Counted from the first letter of the stretch, positions 12,440 through 23,386 are shown. The stretch is DNA of 64,000 bases from Rutstroemia sp. NJR-2017a BVV2 (GCA_002946415.1 NJPS01000056.1:1-64000); one strand, 5' to 3'. Made by a program: numbers and translations. Notes: a model not told the origin generated them from the letters alone.

Positions 12440-14690
12440 CTTATAGAATAATTTTATTTCTTAATTATTTAAGCAAAATAAATAAGATAATACTAGTAAA
12501 AAACTAGATTATTTAGCTCAAACAACTAACTTATTATATAATTCCCAAATTGGTAAAAGATTTAAAAAATCAATTATTGATATTCGATTATTATTAGCAA
12601 ACAAAATTTAAGAAAATTATTTAAAAAGATATAAAATATCAGTTTTATTTCTAGATATTAAAGAAATATTCGATTATATTTCAAAAAACTAACTTTTAGT
12701 TATTCTAAAAAAATTAAAATTACTAATTAATTTAATTATTTAAATTAATCACTTCTTAGAATATTGACTATTTTATTTAAGTTTTGATAACCAAATTAAG
12801 CAATTCTAGCTTATTTCAATTAGACTTCTCCAAGATGATTTAATTTTATCAATTCTCTTTTTAATTTATATTAAAGAGCTTTTTTTATTAATTTCTATCT
12901 TAATCTAATTGTATATAGATAATATTATACTAATTACTAGTTTAATTAATTTCAAAAAGAATTATAAAATCCTAAAAAAAGAAGCTAGCAAGTTATATAC
13001 TTTAGGAGAAACTAGTAATATTGAATTTGATTTAGTAAAAATAAAACTAATTTACTTTTTCAAAAATAAATAAGAAGCTATTAAAACTAATTTAGTTAAT
13101 TTATCAAATAATCAATCAATATAATTCTCCAAAGTAAAGAAATAACTAGATATCTGATTTAATAATATTTTATATTTCAATTAATATATTTTAATTAGAA
13201 TTAGTTAAACTAAATTAGCTTTTTCAAACGCTAATTAACTAACTAATATCGAAAATAGATTTTCACTTTTTATAATATACTAGCTATATATCATTTATAT
13301 TATTAATATCTCAAATTATAAATTTTCTATATAGTGGAAAGATTAAACTAAATTTAAAATCCAATTCTAATATTTACAAAATTTAGCTTTTCAAAAGATT
13401 CTCGAGATATTTAAAATTAGTTTAATAATCTATATAGATTTATTTAAATATTACTAGTTATTAATATATATTCAGAATTCTCAAAATAGATAAAAATCAT
13501 CTAATTTTCAAAGAAATTTAAACTAAATCGAAGATTAATAGTCGATTCTAAAACTATTTAATATTGATCTAAAAAGAATTAATCAAAATAACTTAAATAA
13601 AGTGAACTAGATATTTAATATATTCATTAATTTACTTTCAGTATTTGGAATTAATTACTTTTTTTAAATTTCTATTATAACTTATTATTTCTTATTTAGT
13701 TGAAATTAGTAAATTATCTAAAGAGTTAAAAACTAAAAATTATAAAAACTTAGTTATTTTACTAATCTCCAACCAATACTTAATTTATATAAATAGATTA
13801 GAACTAATAGATTAAAAAGAAATCAGAATTGATTTAGTATTTCTCAATTCTAATTAGAAGTTAATTCAAAAATTTAGTTAGAATATTAGAATTAGTTAGT
13901 TAGTTTATAATAACGAATTAATTGGAATAGTTGAAGAAATCAAATTAGTAAATAAAATAATTCAAAAAAATTAAGAATTTATTGGTTTCTCAAATAATTA
14001 AACTACTTTATAAAGATTAAAATTATTTAATAATAAATCTAAACAAAACTCAGTAATATTAGTTTATAAAGTTAGTTAAGAAATAATCGAGAAAGAAGTT
14101 AAAATCAAATTAATTTCCATTCTAGATTATTTCGAGATACTAAATAACGAAAAAGTAAATTTACTAATTAAATCAAAAACGAAAATAAATCTTTTAATTA
14201 ATATAACTAATCTTAGTTATTTAAGAATTCAAATTAAATAAATTAAAAATTAAAAGTAATTTCAATTTCTTTCTAAAACTTCGAAGATTAATTTGTTTAA
14301 CTTAATTAACTATTTAAAAAATTTTAAATCTTTTTCTCGAAATCGAATCCAAATCTTAAAATCAACTAAAAGAACTATTATTAATATCTTCTATTAGTTA
14401 AAAATTAGATATAGTTATTTAAAATTATATTTATATTTATTAGAATATATTAATAATAATAAATATATTTATAAAGCTAAAGGGATTTCTAAATATCTAT
14501 TTTTGAATTACTCTCTTTTTAGTCTAATTTAGATTAAACTAAAAGATAAACTAGTTATAAATTATTTATCATTTCTATTTCTTCTCGATATTAGTTTCGA
14601 AATCGAAGTCAATATTATTTATTTAAACAAAACAAATATTTATACTCGAAAATACTATTTGATTTATAAACTAGAAGATAATTATATTGG
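12440..14690 (+). pseudogene. ORF2 3' half of LINE E (RT, RNase H, Cys-His tail), destroyed
   Basis: Translation in shifting frames recovers the LINE RT blocks (LLYNSQIGKRFKK near 12530 and FLDIKEIFDYISKN near 12645), the active site LYIDNI near 12908, an RNase H remnant, and the terminal motif region from 14400 with Cys codons changed to Tyr or Asn. Multiple stops separate these pieces. The RT Asp-Asp pair is changed to Asp-Asn, so the copy would be inactive even without the stops. Confidence 0.75.
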
Positions 14691-14934
14691 ATTACTAATT
14701 TGGATCTATTTTACTTTTCTTTTATTAAATTGCTATTTTTCTTTTATTTTATTTTCATTATCTAAAACTAGTTTCTTATTATCTTTTAATATTATTTGGT
14801 CTAAAAATACATTTAAAATATTATCATTACTTAATTACTAATAACTAATTATTAACTAATCTATTATAATCTTAGATTTAAAAAGATTATTAAAATAATA
14901 AATTAATCAATCAATATAAATATTAATATTATAA

Positions 14935-16350
14935 TTATAAGTTATACTTTATTAAAGATTACAATATTATCTTCTTATTTTAAAATTATATATAATTTAT
15001 ATATTTTATTCTCAAGATACTTTAGTTTATAATTCAGAATATTGATTTTTATATTATCTATTTTTTTTAATATATAAAATATAGAAGTTATATAAAGTTA
15101 GAATCTTTATTTATCTAATTTATTATTTATTTAACTATTTTATTGTTATAAAATAAACTAGATTCTTATAATTTATATATATTATATTAGTAATTTCGAT
15201 TTCTTTAAATAAATTATTTATTCTTTAAAGATATCGATTATTATAAATAATTCTTTATTATATATTTTATAACTTAGTTTAGTTAATAATAGTTTTCTGA
15301 AATAAAAAGTTATTAATTATTATTTTCTATTTTTATTTATTTAGTTAAAGATTACTTTAAATATATAATTTAATATATTAGTTTGAATTATAATTTCTTT
15401 TTTAAAGTCGAATATAATTAATATTAGTATTTCTAAAAAAAAAAATTTAGAATCTCAAAAACAACTTAAATATTATTATTCTAAATTAAAAAATATTTTC
15501 ATAAGATTTTTATCTATTTTATCTTTTATTTTATTAAATAAATTGGAATTTCTATTATTAACTTTTTTAATTAATTTAGTAAATAATATTATTATAGAAA
15601 AGTATTTTTTGTTAAATCTTTTATAAAAGTTTGTAAATCTTAAAAAAAATTAAATTTCTTTGATATTATATAATTTTTTCTATTTAATTATATTTTTTAC
15701 TTTTCTAGAATTGATTTTGAATCTCTAGCTAGATATTAATAATATATTCTAGAAATTTGGTTTTTATAATATATAAATTATATTTTTTAGATTAAAATAA
15801 AATATTTATATTTATTAATATTTATAATATATTCTATTTCTATTTTTGAAAAAACCAAGATATTATTTAAATAATAGATATAATTTATATTAACTTATTT
15901 ATATAGTAAATTATAAATCAAATAAATATATATATATTACTAATATATTTATTAATTTAAAAAGTATTATAAAGTATTTATATAATCTATATTATATATA
16001 GAATACTATTTTCTATTTATATCTTTCTTTAATATAAATTAGATAGAATCTAATTTTTCAATTCAACTTTATAAATATCTTTATTTATTTTAATCGATTT
16101 TATAATTTATTAATTAATAGTTAAAGATTTTTATTTTTTATTATAATTATATCAAATTTTTTATAATTCATTATTAGTTTTTCTTTTATATTATCTAATT
16201 CAAATATAAAGAATATCGATATTTTTATTAAAAATATTAATTCTTATATAAATCCTTTTCTAAATATCTTATCAAAGTATTTTCGAAATTATATTAACTT
16301 TAATATAGTTTACTACAATTCTGTATATATTATTATCTTATATATTTTTA
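14935..16350 (-). pseudogene. Ty3/Gypsy pol remnant (reverse transcriptase region)
   Basis: Minus-strand translation around 15843-15872 reads YLNNILVFSK followed by IEIEYI. This is a decayed form of the Gypsy RT active site (Y-L-D-D-I-L-V-F-S) and its following helix. The rest of the stretch is about 85% A+T with no long frame, and I could not define LTRs. It differs from the Gypsy at 26-32 kb (LIYSE there, LVFSK here), so it is probably another family. Boundaries are approximate. Confidence 0.6.
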
Positions 16351-16359
16351 TCCCTTTTT

Positions 16360-18115
16360 ATGATTTTAAATAATAGATAATCCACTATAATATACAAATT
16401 TAATTGAAGTTATTTAGAATCTAGTAATATAAGATCTATTAAAGTATCTAGATAGGTTCTTATATTATACCCGGGTTTATTACATTTATTATAGTATCTA
16501 GAACTTAATATTTTTTAATAAAATCTTCTTTTTTCCAGATATATTTTCAATTTGATTTTCGGTTTCTTTCTCTTTTATCAATATAAGATCTAGTCTTTAT
16601 TATATAGTAAAAATCCTTTTATATTATAATTATATATTCTTCTTCTTTTAGTATCTATTAAATATTTGATTAATCTTTTATAATATATAGATCTCAGACT
16701 GAATAATAACTATTTCTTAAACTAGTTACTTTATATCTTTAGTAAAAATAATAATTATTCTAATAAAAGATATTGAAGATCCTTCTTTATAATTAGCTAA
16801 ATACCTTCTAACTAAAATAGATTAAGTAACTACTTTGGCCAAATTATATAATATTTAGAAGATCTATTAGATAATATCGATTATAAAAGAGATAAATATA
16901 TATAATCGAATATCTATTTTAGAAAGTATAATATCTAGATTTAAAAATACTAATCTAGTATTATAGAATCTAACTTTAATATTCTTAATTATAATAGTTA
17001 TATAGTAGATTTCTTTAAATATTTTTAAGAAGTTAAACTTATCGATATATATATAGTTTATATATATATATCTTTTAATTTGAGATCTATATACTTTTTT
17101 AAATAGTTCAAAATATCCTATATCGAATAACTATATAAGATAAGAAAAATAAATTAGTAATTCAAGATATATAATATTATAGATATAGTAGTATTTCTTA
17201 AACTTAAAGAAATAATAACTTTTATAATTATTAAGAATAAGAATATAATATTTACTAATACTTTTAGGTTTAGTATAAGTATTGAAATATTTTAATTATT
17301 TGAAATTAGTTATATTATTAGTCTATTTATTCTCAGTTATATAAATAATCTAATTACAGAATAATTTAATTATATTATATTATAATAAAAGATAATAGAT
17401 CTTTTATAATAATATTATAAAAAATATATCAATACTAGTACTACTTCTATATATAATAGTTATAATCTATTTCTAGTTACTAGATTGAATACTTTTGGGT
17501 TTATATTGTTAATCTAAGTTACTAATAACTATACTAACTATAATAATATCTATTATAAAACCTATTTCGTCGAAATTATAGATATCTGAATCAACAATAT
17601 TATATTTAGTTTTATAATATTATATAATACCAAACTACTTCTATATCAACTTAGGATCTTTATATAAAGTTCTCTAATAATTATAGATACGATTTCTATA
17701 TATTTTAAACTCCTTATACTAATATACAAATCGATATAGTTAGTTTTTATCAATACTGCGATAACCCCTTAATTATAATATCTCGTTCGCAATAGTATAT
17801 AAAGAACTAAGCTAGGAGGATAAACCTCTTGAATCTAGATCCAATATATAGCGAACTATCACCTCCTCTTCTAATAGGGTTAAATTTTGCTGTATTTGTT
17901 AGTATTCCGCAAGTATACTTTTTCCTACTATCCTTGTATATAGTATTGATTCGGGCACATTGTATATTCTAGCGGCCTCTCTACGACTTTTTATATATCT
18001 CATTTTAATCGCCTCGATTGCTAGAATAATTCTAGCTTCTTTTGACCCGGATTCTATTATTGGTTGTTGAGTAATTATATATTGAAGATGGATGGTGCAA
18101 AAATTAAAGAAATGC
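16360..18115 (-). pseudogene. Fot1/pogo-type DNA transposase remnant
   Basis: Minus-strand translation starts near 18080 with a fairly well preserved N-terminus: KEARIILAIEAIK (helix-turn-helix region), then RREAARIYNVPES, then LEEEVIVRYILDLDSRG (CENP-B/Tc5-like DNA-binding region). Further on, at about 17590-17560, NFDEIGF matches the first catalytic Asp block of fungal Fot1 transposases, followed by a block near 17440-17490. A final region near 17040-16880 (INKFNFLK, ILSKIDIRL) matches the family C-terminus. Fot1 elements cut and paste into TA sites. Many stops and AT drift make this copy dead. The 5' part is much less mutated than the rest. I could not identify both terminal inverted repeats. 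Confidence 0.78.
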
Positions 18116-18534
18116 GCAGGGTGGTGGTGCGCGCACGGTCGTGGTAAAATACATTATCTTTAATTATTGGAAACTATAATAAGAAATTATAAATATCTTG
18201 GATATAAAGTTATAACTTCTTTCTCTATCTCTATATAAATAAAGATAATAGTTTATTTAGATTCCAGATAATAATCAACTCAAATCTATACTTTATATAC
18301 CTTATTATTTTGATATTAATAATAATATTATCTAAATTTCCGAAATAGTTTGTCGCAAATAGACCACCATAGGTCCGGACCTTGGCTTAGTCAGGAATTG
18401 CCCTAACTAAGGCGAAGTTTTTTCGTGTATTTCCGTATTTCATTTTTAACTGCTATTATATTGTTCTTTCAATCCAGAACAACATTTGAAACAAATCTTT
18501 CAGCACCAAACCAAACTTGAGGTTTCCGTTATAC
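18116..18534. other. Transition from RIP-mutated to normal DNA; contains a near-palindrome
   Basis: 18116-18340 is AT-rich spacer after the transposase. From about 18350 base composition becomes normal. The arms CTTAGTcAGG and CCcTAACTAAG at 18386-18412 form an imperfect inverted repeat resembling ends of fungal DNA transposons, but no partner end was found. Nothing here extends the kinase frame upstream: no H-box coding sequence is visible. Confidence 0.5.
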
Positions 18535-19907
18535 ATGGACTCAGTTAATGTAACCTTGAAGGAGATCCCTTACCAACTACCAGCAACAGTATTGGAAGCA
18601 CTCATGCGTTTAACCAAGATGGCGGACGAAAAATCTGTTGAACTTCGATATCTTGTGAACAGCTCGGTACCAAACCGTATTATTGGAGACCCCATTCTTT
18701 TATGCCAGCTTATTATGAAGTTGGTTAGAAATGCCATCAAGTTCACAGAGCAGGGGGAAGTCAAAATTACGGTTCAAATCGCAAAGCATGATCCCGCCAC
18801 TGCAGAAAAACAAGCTCTAGAGGTTATTGTCTCAGATAACGGTATTGGGATTCAGAAGGGCGACCTTGACTTAATTTTTGATACTTCCCGGCAAGAGAAT
18901 GGTTCACCATATCGGAAACATGGCGGTTCAAGCCTCGGCCTATCTTTCTACAAAGACCTTGCAAAGCAAATGGGAGGAGACATCCGGGTGGAGAGTCGGT
19001 ATGGCAAGGGGACCTCGTTCTTCTTTACGAGCATATTGCGGCGTGCTATCTCTGATGAAAGCTCCATCTCGAAGCAGCTCAAACCGTACAATGGCCACAG
19101 CGTACTCTTCATTGATCAAGGACGGACCGGGCATGAAAGGCAAATCGCGTTGATGTTGGAGGAACTTGGTTTTGTTCCAGCCACTGCTGACTCAGTCTCA
19201 CATATTGGGCAGCCACGAGAGGGGATGTATGATATTATACTCGTCGACTCAATAGCGTCTGCGAGAGAAGTTCGTTCGATAGATGTGTTCAAGACGGTTC
19301 CAATCTTATTGCTGGGATTACCAGATCCCTTCAGCCTCTCACCGGCACTAGATCTCCAAATCGCCTCATATATGACAACACCTTGCCTGGCGATTGATCT
19401 TGGATATAACATACTTCAGCCTTTAGAGAAACAATTACCACCAGTTCCAACTGACAATCTCTCCTCATTGGCTATCCTTCTAGCTGAAGACAATGCCGTT
19501 AATCAGAAGTTTTTTAGAAAGGTTCTAGAAAAATATACCCATGTCGTTACAGTGGTTGAAAACGGGCTCGAGGCTTTTGAAGCTGTTAGGGCAAACAAAT
19601 ACGACATTTTGCTAATGGATATAAAAATGCCAGTTATGGTAAGTTTTCCTGCAGTTAATTCTAGCTTTATATAGTAACGGGGTTGTAGGGCGGCTTTGAA
19701 GCCACAGTGAAGATCAGAGAATATGAGCAGAGTCAAGGCCTTCGACGAATCCCAATAATTGCTCTTACTCTCGCTATACAAGAAGAAGAGGAGGAGTGTT
19801 TAAAAACAGGGATGGATGACTGCCTTTCTAAACCGCCTTTTTCAGGGCACTTAATCAAAATGGTCTCTAAATATGTACGATACAAGGATGTAGCTAGTTT
19901 GTCTTGA
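18535..19907 (+). CDS. Truncated group III (Nik1/Os-1-like) hybrid histidine kinase lacking the His-phosphoacceptor domain
   Basis: Two exons (18535-19638, 19689-19907) joined across a 50 nt intron (GTAAGT...TAACGG...TAG) give 440 residues. Residues about 1-170 are the HATPase part: N-box with Asn66 (KLVRNAIKFT), G1 box DNGIGI at 101-106, F-box IFDTSRQ, and a G2 box changed to GGSSLGL at 130-136 (usual GGTGLGL). Residues about 187-300 are a pseudo-receiver. Residues about 311-435 are a true receiver with AEDN (317-320), phosphoacceptor Asp362 in LLMDIKMP, Thr395 and Lys416. Full Nik1 proteins exceed 1,200 residues and sense osmotic stress through HAMP repeats upstream of the H-box; these are absent here. 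The loop after Thr395 is unusual (LAIQEEEEEC). ATG at 18535 is the first in frame. It is probably a transposon-truncated 3' copy: kinase activity is impossible alone, but a phosphorelay or decoy role cannot be excluded. Confidence 0.75.
19639..19688 (+). other. Spliceosomal intron in the hybrid kinase gene
   Basis: This is a 50 nt GTAAGT...TAG intron interrupting the receiver right after PVM. Removing it restores the conserved PVM-GGFEAT junction seen in hybrid kinases, which is why I chose these sites. Confidence 0.85.
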
Positions 19908-20560
19908 TTTATTACTGTGATATAATATAGTTATATAAGGGCTAGTATCTATATAGGGTTGTCGGAATAACGTTATGTGACTTTCAAGTTACATGACTTA
20001 TTCTAGTATAAAACTCCGCTGCGCCAGCAGCGGTTTTAGAGCCTAATGAATTTTACAACACACAGCATAGAGTATAGCAAAGCTATACCCCCTGCCACGT
20101 GTAATATATTCCATTACTTTCGTTCTTCTGTTCTATTCTACGTGACTGCTACAGCACTATCTGTGGGTTGACAGCTCAACCGTGGCATAAGATCACTTCT
20201 AAAAGGGTGATCTAATGCTTGGTTGATAAAGTCTGATTCTCTTAAAAGATGGGGGAAGAGTAGGGTGGTTAAATACCCAGCTCTTCCGTACAACTACGGA
20301 TCTAGCTAATTCTACGAATGCCCTCATTTCAGCCCTATTCCGTACATTCAATTAGCCCTTGTATTGCCCTTCCGTAGTCTACGCCCCATTTAATCTCGCT
20401 TGACCAACACTATCTGAATCACTGCTTTGTGCTACGGCTGATCCGTTTCAGCTCCGAATCACCTGACAAGCCACTCCATATCAGCTGACTAGTTAGACGG
20501 ACGGCTTCCACTCAGGGACCAATCAACGAGAAGCACCGAATCAGAAAGAGAGCCCGAAAA
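19908..20560. mobile_element. Intergenic DNA with a possible Copia-type LTR and leader (not RIP-mutated)
   Basis: From 19960 the sequence begins TGTCGGAATAACG and has a TATAAAA box at about 20011, a layout typical of fungal Copia LTRs. A candidate end is TTTTACAACA at 20060, or further on near 20155. Beyond it are short hairpins (GGTTGA/TCAACC at about 20165-20181; AGATCAC/GTGATCT at 20190-20213). I found no target duplication, no second LTR and no pol. The stretch 20215-20560 contains the likely upstream region of the SIR2 pseudogene and no other gene. The LTR call is a suggestion. Confidence 0.35.
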
Positions 20561-21451
20561 ATGAGAGGATCGCTTCAGACCATCCGCGAACCTATGGATG
20601 ACTTTAGCCAATTAAGGGAGCTTGTGCGATCGAGTGAAAAGATTGTCGTCATTAGCGGGGCCGGCATCTCTGTCAGTGCAGGCTGTGAGTTGAAGCTCGT
20701 TTATAAGTCCCTTCATCGATACTGACTTACCTAGTTCCTACCTTTGAGGATATTCGGAAATCCAAATAGACCTCGTTCGACCGCTCTCTACTCCTCTTCC
20801 GGAGAGATGATCAGCTTCCACTCCACAGTCCGTGGCATGTGTGAACGCCTGTATTCGGATTTGACCGAGCCTTCACATTTCCACAAGGTTATGGACGAGC
20901 TTGCGCGGACTCGCCTTTATTTTCGGCACTATACACAGAATGTTGATTGCGTCGAGCGCCTGTTACCTGATCTCGACGCCAAGACGATACGCCTCTATGG
21001 TCGAGTTGATCAAGCCCGATGCGGGATATGCAACTGGGTTTGTGACTAGAAGCCATATCTATTCCAAGGTTCCGATTTGCTATACTGTCAAAGGTGCTTG
21101 CAAAGAAGTCAGGCCCGGATATTGAAGGGCAAGCGATCATTGACGATTGGCAGGCTGAGACTCAACGTACTTTTATACGGCGAGCCTCACCCGGATGATA
21201 AAGAGATTCTGGAAGCTGCTAAGTATGATTTGAGAATATGCCCGGAGCTGGTATTGATCGTTGGCACGAAGCTACGGATTCCTGGCGCCAAGTCGATAGC
21301 CGCAGACTTTTGCTATGCTGCCCGGAGCGTGGGTGGGGCAAGTTTTTGGATCAGCAAGGAGGAGCCAGCGTCAGATGTGAAGTCTGTATGTGTCGCCTTA
21401 TTCACCTTTTGGCCACGATGCACTCAAAAAGGGTGCAGTGGCAGCAGGTAG
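20561..21451 (+). pseudogene. SIR2-family NAD-dependent deacetylase pseudogene (Hst3/Hst4-like)
   Basis: Exon 1 (20561-20684) encodes the NAD-binding motif GAGIS (residues 33-37) in VVISGAGISVSAG. A 50 nt intron (20685-20734, CTGAC branch, CTAG acceptor) is followed by FPTFEDIRKSK and then an in-frame TAG and a frame change at about 20770-20785. The new frame continues with ALYSSSGEM, TQNVDC (usual TQNVD-G/C), then IRLYGRVDQ, where the catalytic His of the family is Tyr (TAT at 20996-20998). Zinc cysteines CGIC and YCQRC follow, split by a second stop (TAG 21047-21049). The last part has VLLYGEP and LVLIVGTKL, conserved in fungal sirtuins. Three independent lesions, two explicable as C-to-T, make it non-functional. 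Sirtuins of this group deacetylate histone H3K56 in the nucleus; assignment to Hst3/4 is tentative. After about 21388 the frame probably runs into an unspliced intron, and the end is lost. Confidence 0.8.
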
Positions 21452-21750
21452 GTGATCAAGGCTGATTCCTATTAATCAGGGCATAAGGCCCTTCTATATA
21501 GTTCTCTATGTACATGGCCATCCGATGTATGCTGCTGCTGCGCCGTGCATTCGGACCGACAGTATGTGATTATGTCCTTATAAAGGATTGTGATAAGGTT
21601 ATTCCCCTAGATATTTTCAAATTGTCTAATTAACGCACGTTTATATCACTACAAGCCATTCTCAACTTCGCTGTCGTATGTAAGCCATCTCTGAGGAACT
21701 TGAACGCAATTCAATGCAGACATTATATGTAGAAGCCATTAATCTATAAG
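21452..21750. other. Intergenic, no gene seen
   Basis: This is normal-GC DNA with short frames only. It separates the convergent SIR2 pseudogene and the minus-strand fragment, so it probably contains both 3' ends. Confidence 0.5.
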
Positions 21751-22052
21751 CTAAGTATCTGGATGGAAATCATAGATGTGCAATATGACCTCCTCTCTCC
21801 CACCTTCCTCCACCTCAAACATACTCGTATAAGCTGACTGGATCATATCAATTATCTCACGATTGGCGTAGACTACACTCAGTTAGTATCTCTCTGGTCC
21901 GATCACAGAACTACCTACCAGAGATCAAAGTATATGTGAGATACGGGCCCTGAACTTCTACATTGGTTAGTTCCTGCATAAGAGTACTAGCGGTGTTCAA
22001 AGTGTTGGAACCACTGAAGTGGGGTAGGTGGGGCTGGTGCTCACCACCTTAA
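21751..22052 (-). pseudogene. 3' fragment of an unidentified gene, two exons
   Basis: Minus-strand exons 22052-21919 and 21872-21751 join across a 46 nt intron (21873-21918) with GTAGGT donor, TACTAAC branch site and TAG acceptor. The joined frame reads through NTASTLMQELTNVEVQGPYL and SVYANREIIDMIQSAYTSMF and ends HIYDFHPDT-stop (TAG at 21753-21751). The frame stays open to about 22052, where the sequence turns AT-rich and the upstream part is lost. The textbook intron and clean frame argue that this is real gene sequence. I do not recognise the family and cannot say whether it is transcribed. Confidence 0.5.
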
Positions 22053-22945
22053 ACTGAATATTGTAGTAATCGATTAAACTTACAAAGTCTATAACTTCAG
22101 ACTTACAATATCTATAGCAAATAGACTTGAAAGATCTAAAGTAATAAATCTAAAAGATCTATAAATATAGCTAGTTCTTCCTATTATAGATAGTTTATTA
22201 GAATAGTTGAATTAAATATCAGTTATATTTATTATTAAACTTATTGAAGTTTATAATTAATATATTTAATATATTATTTATTAAGATATACCAAAAAAAG
22301 ATATATATATATCAATTTCTAAGTTTTTCAAATAATTCGAACTATTCTTTAATCTTTTTCTAAAGTTTGATTAAAAATATATCTAACTAGATTCTAGATT
22401 ATTATTAATCTAAAAAGTTTTGCTTGATAGATTTTATAATCTTCCGAACTTTATATCTTATTGGAAATACAAAATAATATCTAAATTGTTATTAATGATA
22501 ATCTATTTATAATTAAATTATATAATAATATCTATAATTTCTTTCTTTTTAGTTAACTTCAATAATTCTCCTTCTTATTATTTTTTATTAGATAACTAAA
22601 TAAACTTAATTATATATTTCTATTTTGTAGAATTATTTCTTTTTCTTTAATAATATATTATAGAATAATATATTATTATTTTTATTAAGATAATTAATTT
22701 ATTTTTTAAAGAAATTTTTATATTTTATATTATAATATATTTATCGTTATTATTATATTTAACAAATATATTCAAATCTAACTTAATATTTATTATTAAT
22801 ATATATCTAATAATAACTTTAACAAATTATTTAAATTTTTTATATATATCGAACTTTTTAGAATTATATAAATTAGATTTATCAGATATCTAAAATTATA
22901 TTATATTTTTATAAATTATAAAACTAGAAATAAATTACTATTCTA
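22053..22945. other. AT-rich RIP-mutated DNA, no element identified
   Basis: About 0.9 kb of very AT-rich sequence lies between the gene island and the LINE/Copia block. I found no RT, transposase or LTR motif. It is presumably an old repeat. Confidence 0.5.
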
Positions 22946-23016
22946 ATTAACTTTTGAATATCTTATATATATACTTTACTAACTATATTAATATTTTTAT
23001 AAAAGGTTTTTATTTA
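22946..23016 (+). mobile_element. Left remnant of LINE copy F, interrupted by Copia
   Basis: The last ~60 bp before the Copia LTR (ATTTTTATAAAAGGTTTTTATTTA region) matches the LINE sequence upstream of the RT (compare 45420-45455). The same LINE resumes at 36220. Further upstream the match fades. Confidence 0.6.
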
Positions 23017-23386
23017 TATCGGAATATCGGTACTTCGATTAAATAATAACTATATAAACTATTATATCTCAGATATAAAATATATTCTATCAAAATAATT
23101 ATATATATTTTAGATTATTATATATCTATCTATATATCTATATATATCGAAGTTAGAATATCGGAGAATATTAAAAGGAGTTTCGGAATATATTTATTAT
23201 ATACTATAAATAAGCTATTATATAGCTAGTTAGTTATAGAAGATAAAATAATTTTATCTATTGATATAAATTAGTTATTATATATTTAGCTTAGTATCCT
23301 AGATAAATATCGATATAAATTTATATAATTTTATTAGATTTTCCTTTTTTTAAATATATTACTTTTATTAAAAGATCTAACTAATA
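23017..23386 (+). repeat. Copia 5' LTR
   Basis: A 370 bp copy of the LTR, identical in length to 35850-36219 and homologous to the solo LTR at 43244-43614. It contains a run of TATC-type repeats at about 23120-23150. Confidence 0.92.

Larger units (their letters stand above)
8980..14916 (+). mobile_element. LINE copy E, full length, heavily RIP-mutated
   Basis: The plus-strand copy starts with CTTTTTAACAAAAGAAG and ends with a TCAATCAATA-type tail near 14916. ORF1 lies at about 9100-10700 (open piece 9150-9431), endonuclease about 10950-11900, RT about 12440-13090 (active site reduced to YIDN near 12908), RNase H about 13740-14100 and the C-terminal Cys-His region 14400-14690. Nearly every long frame is broken by TAA/TAG. 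A 158 bp unmutated LINE tail is inserted at 10772-10929. Confidence 0.9.

Noticed and set aside
14917..18000. Mitochondrial origin because of extreme A+T content
   Set aside because: The AT-rich parts contain decayed nuclear transposons with RIP-type mutation and are contiguous with spliced nuclear genes.
18570..19781. Several 60-98 codon frames overlapping the kinase on both strands
   Set aside because: They are shadow frames of the real kinase exons, which carry all the conserved motifs.
23120..23150. TATC/ATCT microsatellite-like runs (also 35950-35985 and 43340-43375)
   Set aside because: They occur at the same position in all three Copia LTRs, so they are part of the LTR and not independent repeats.
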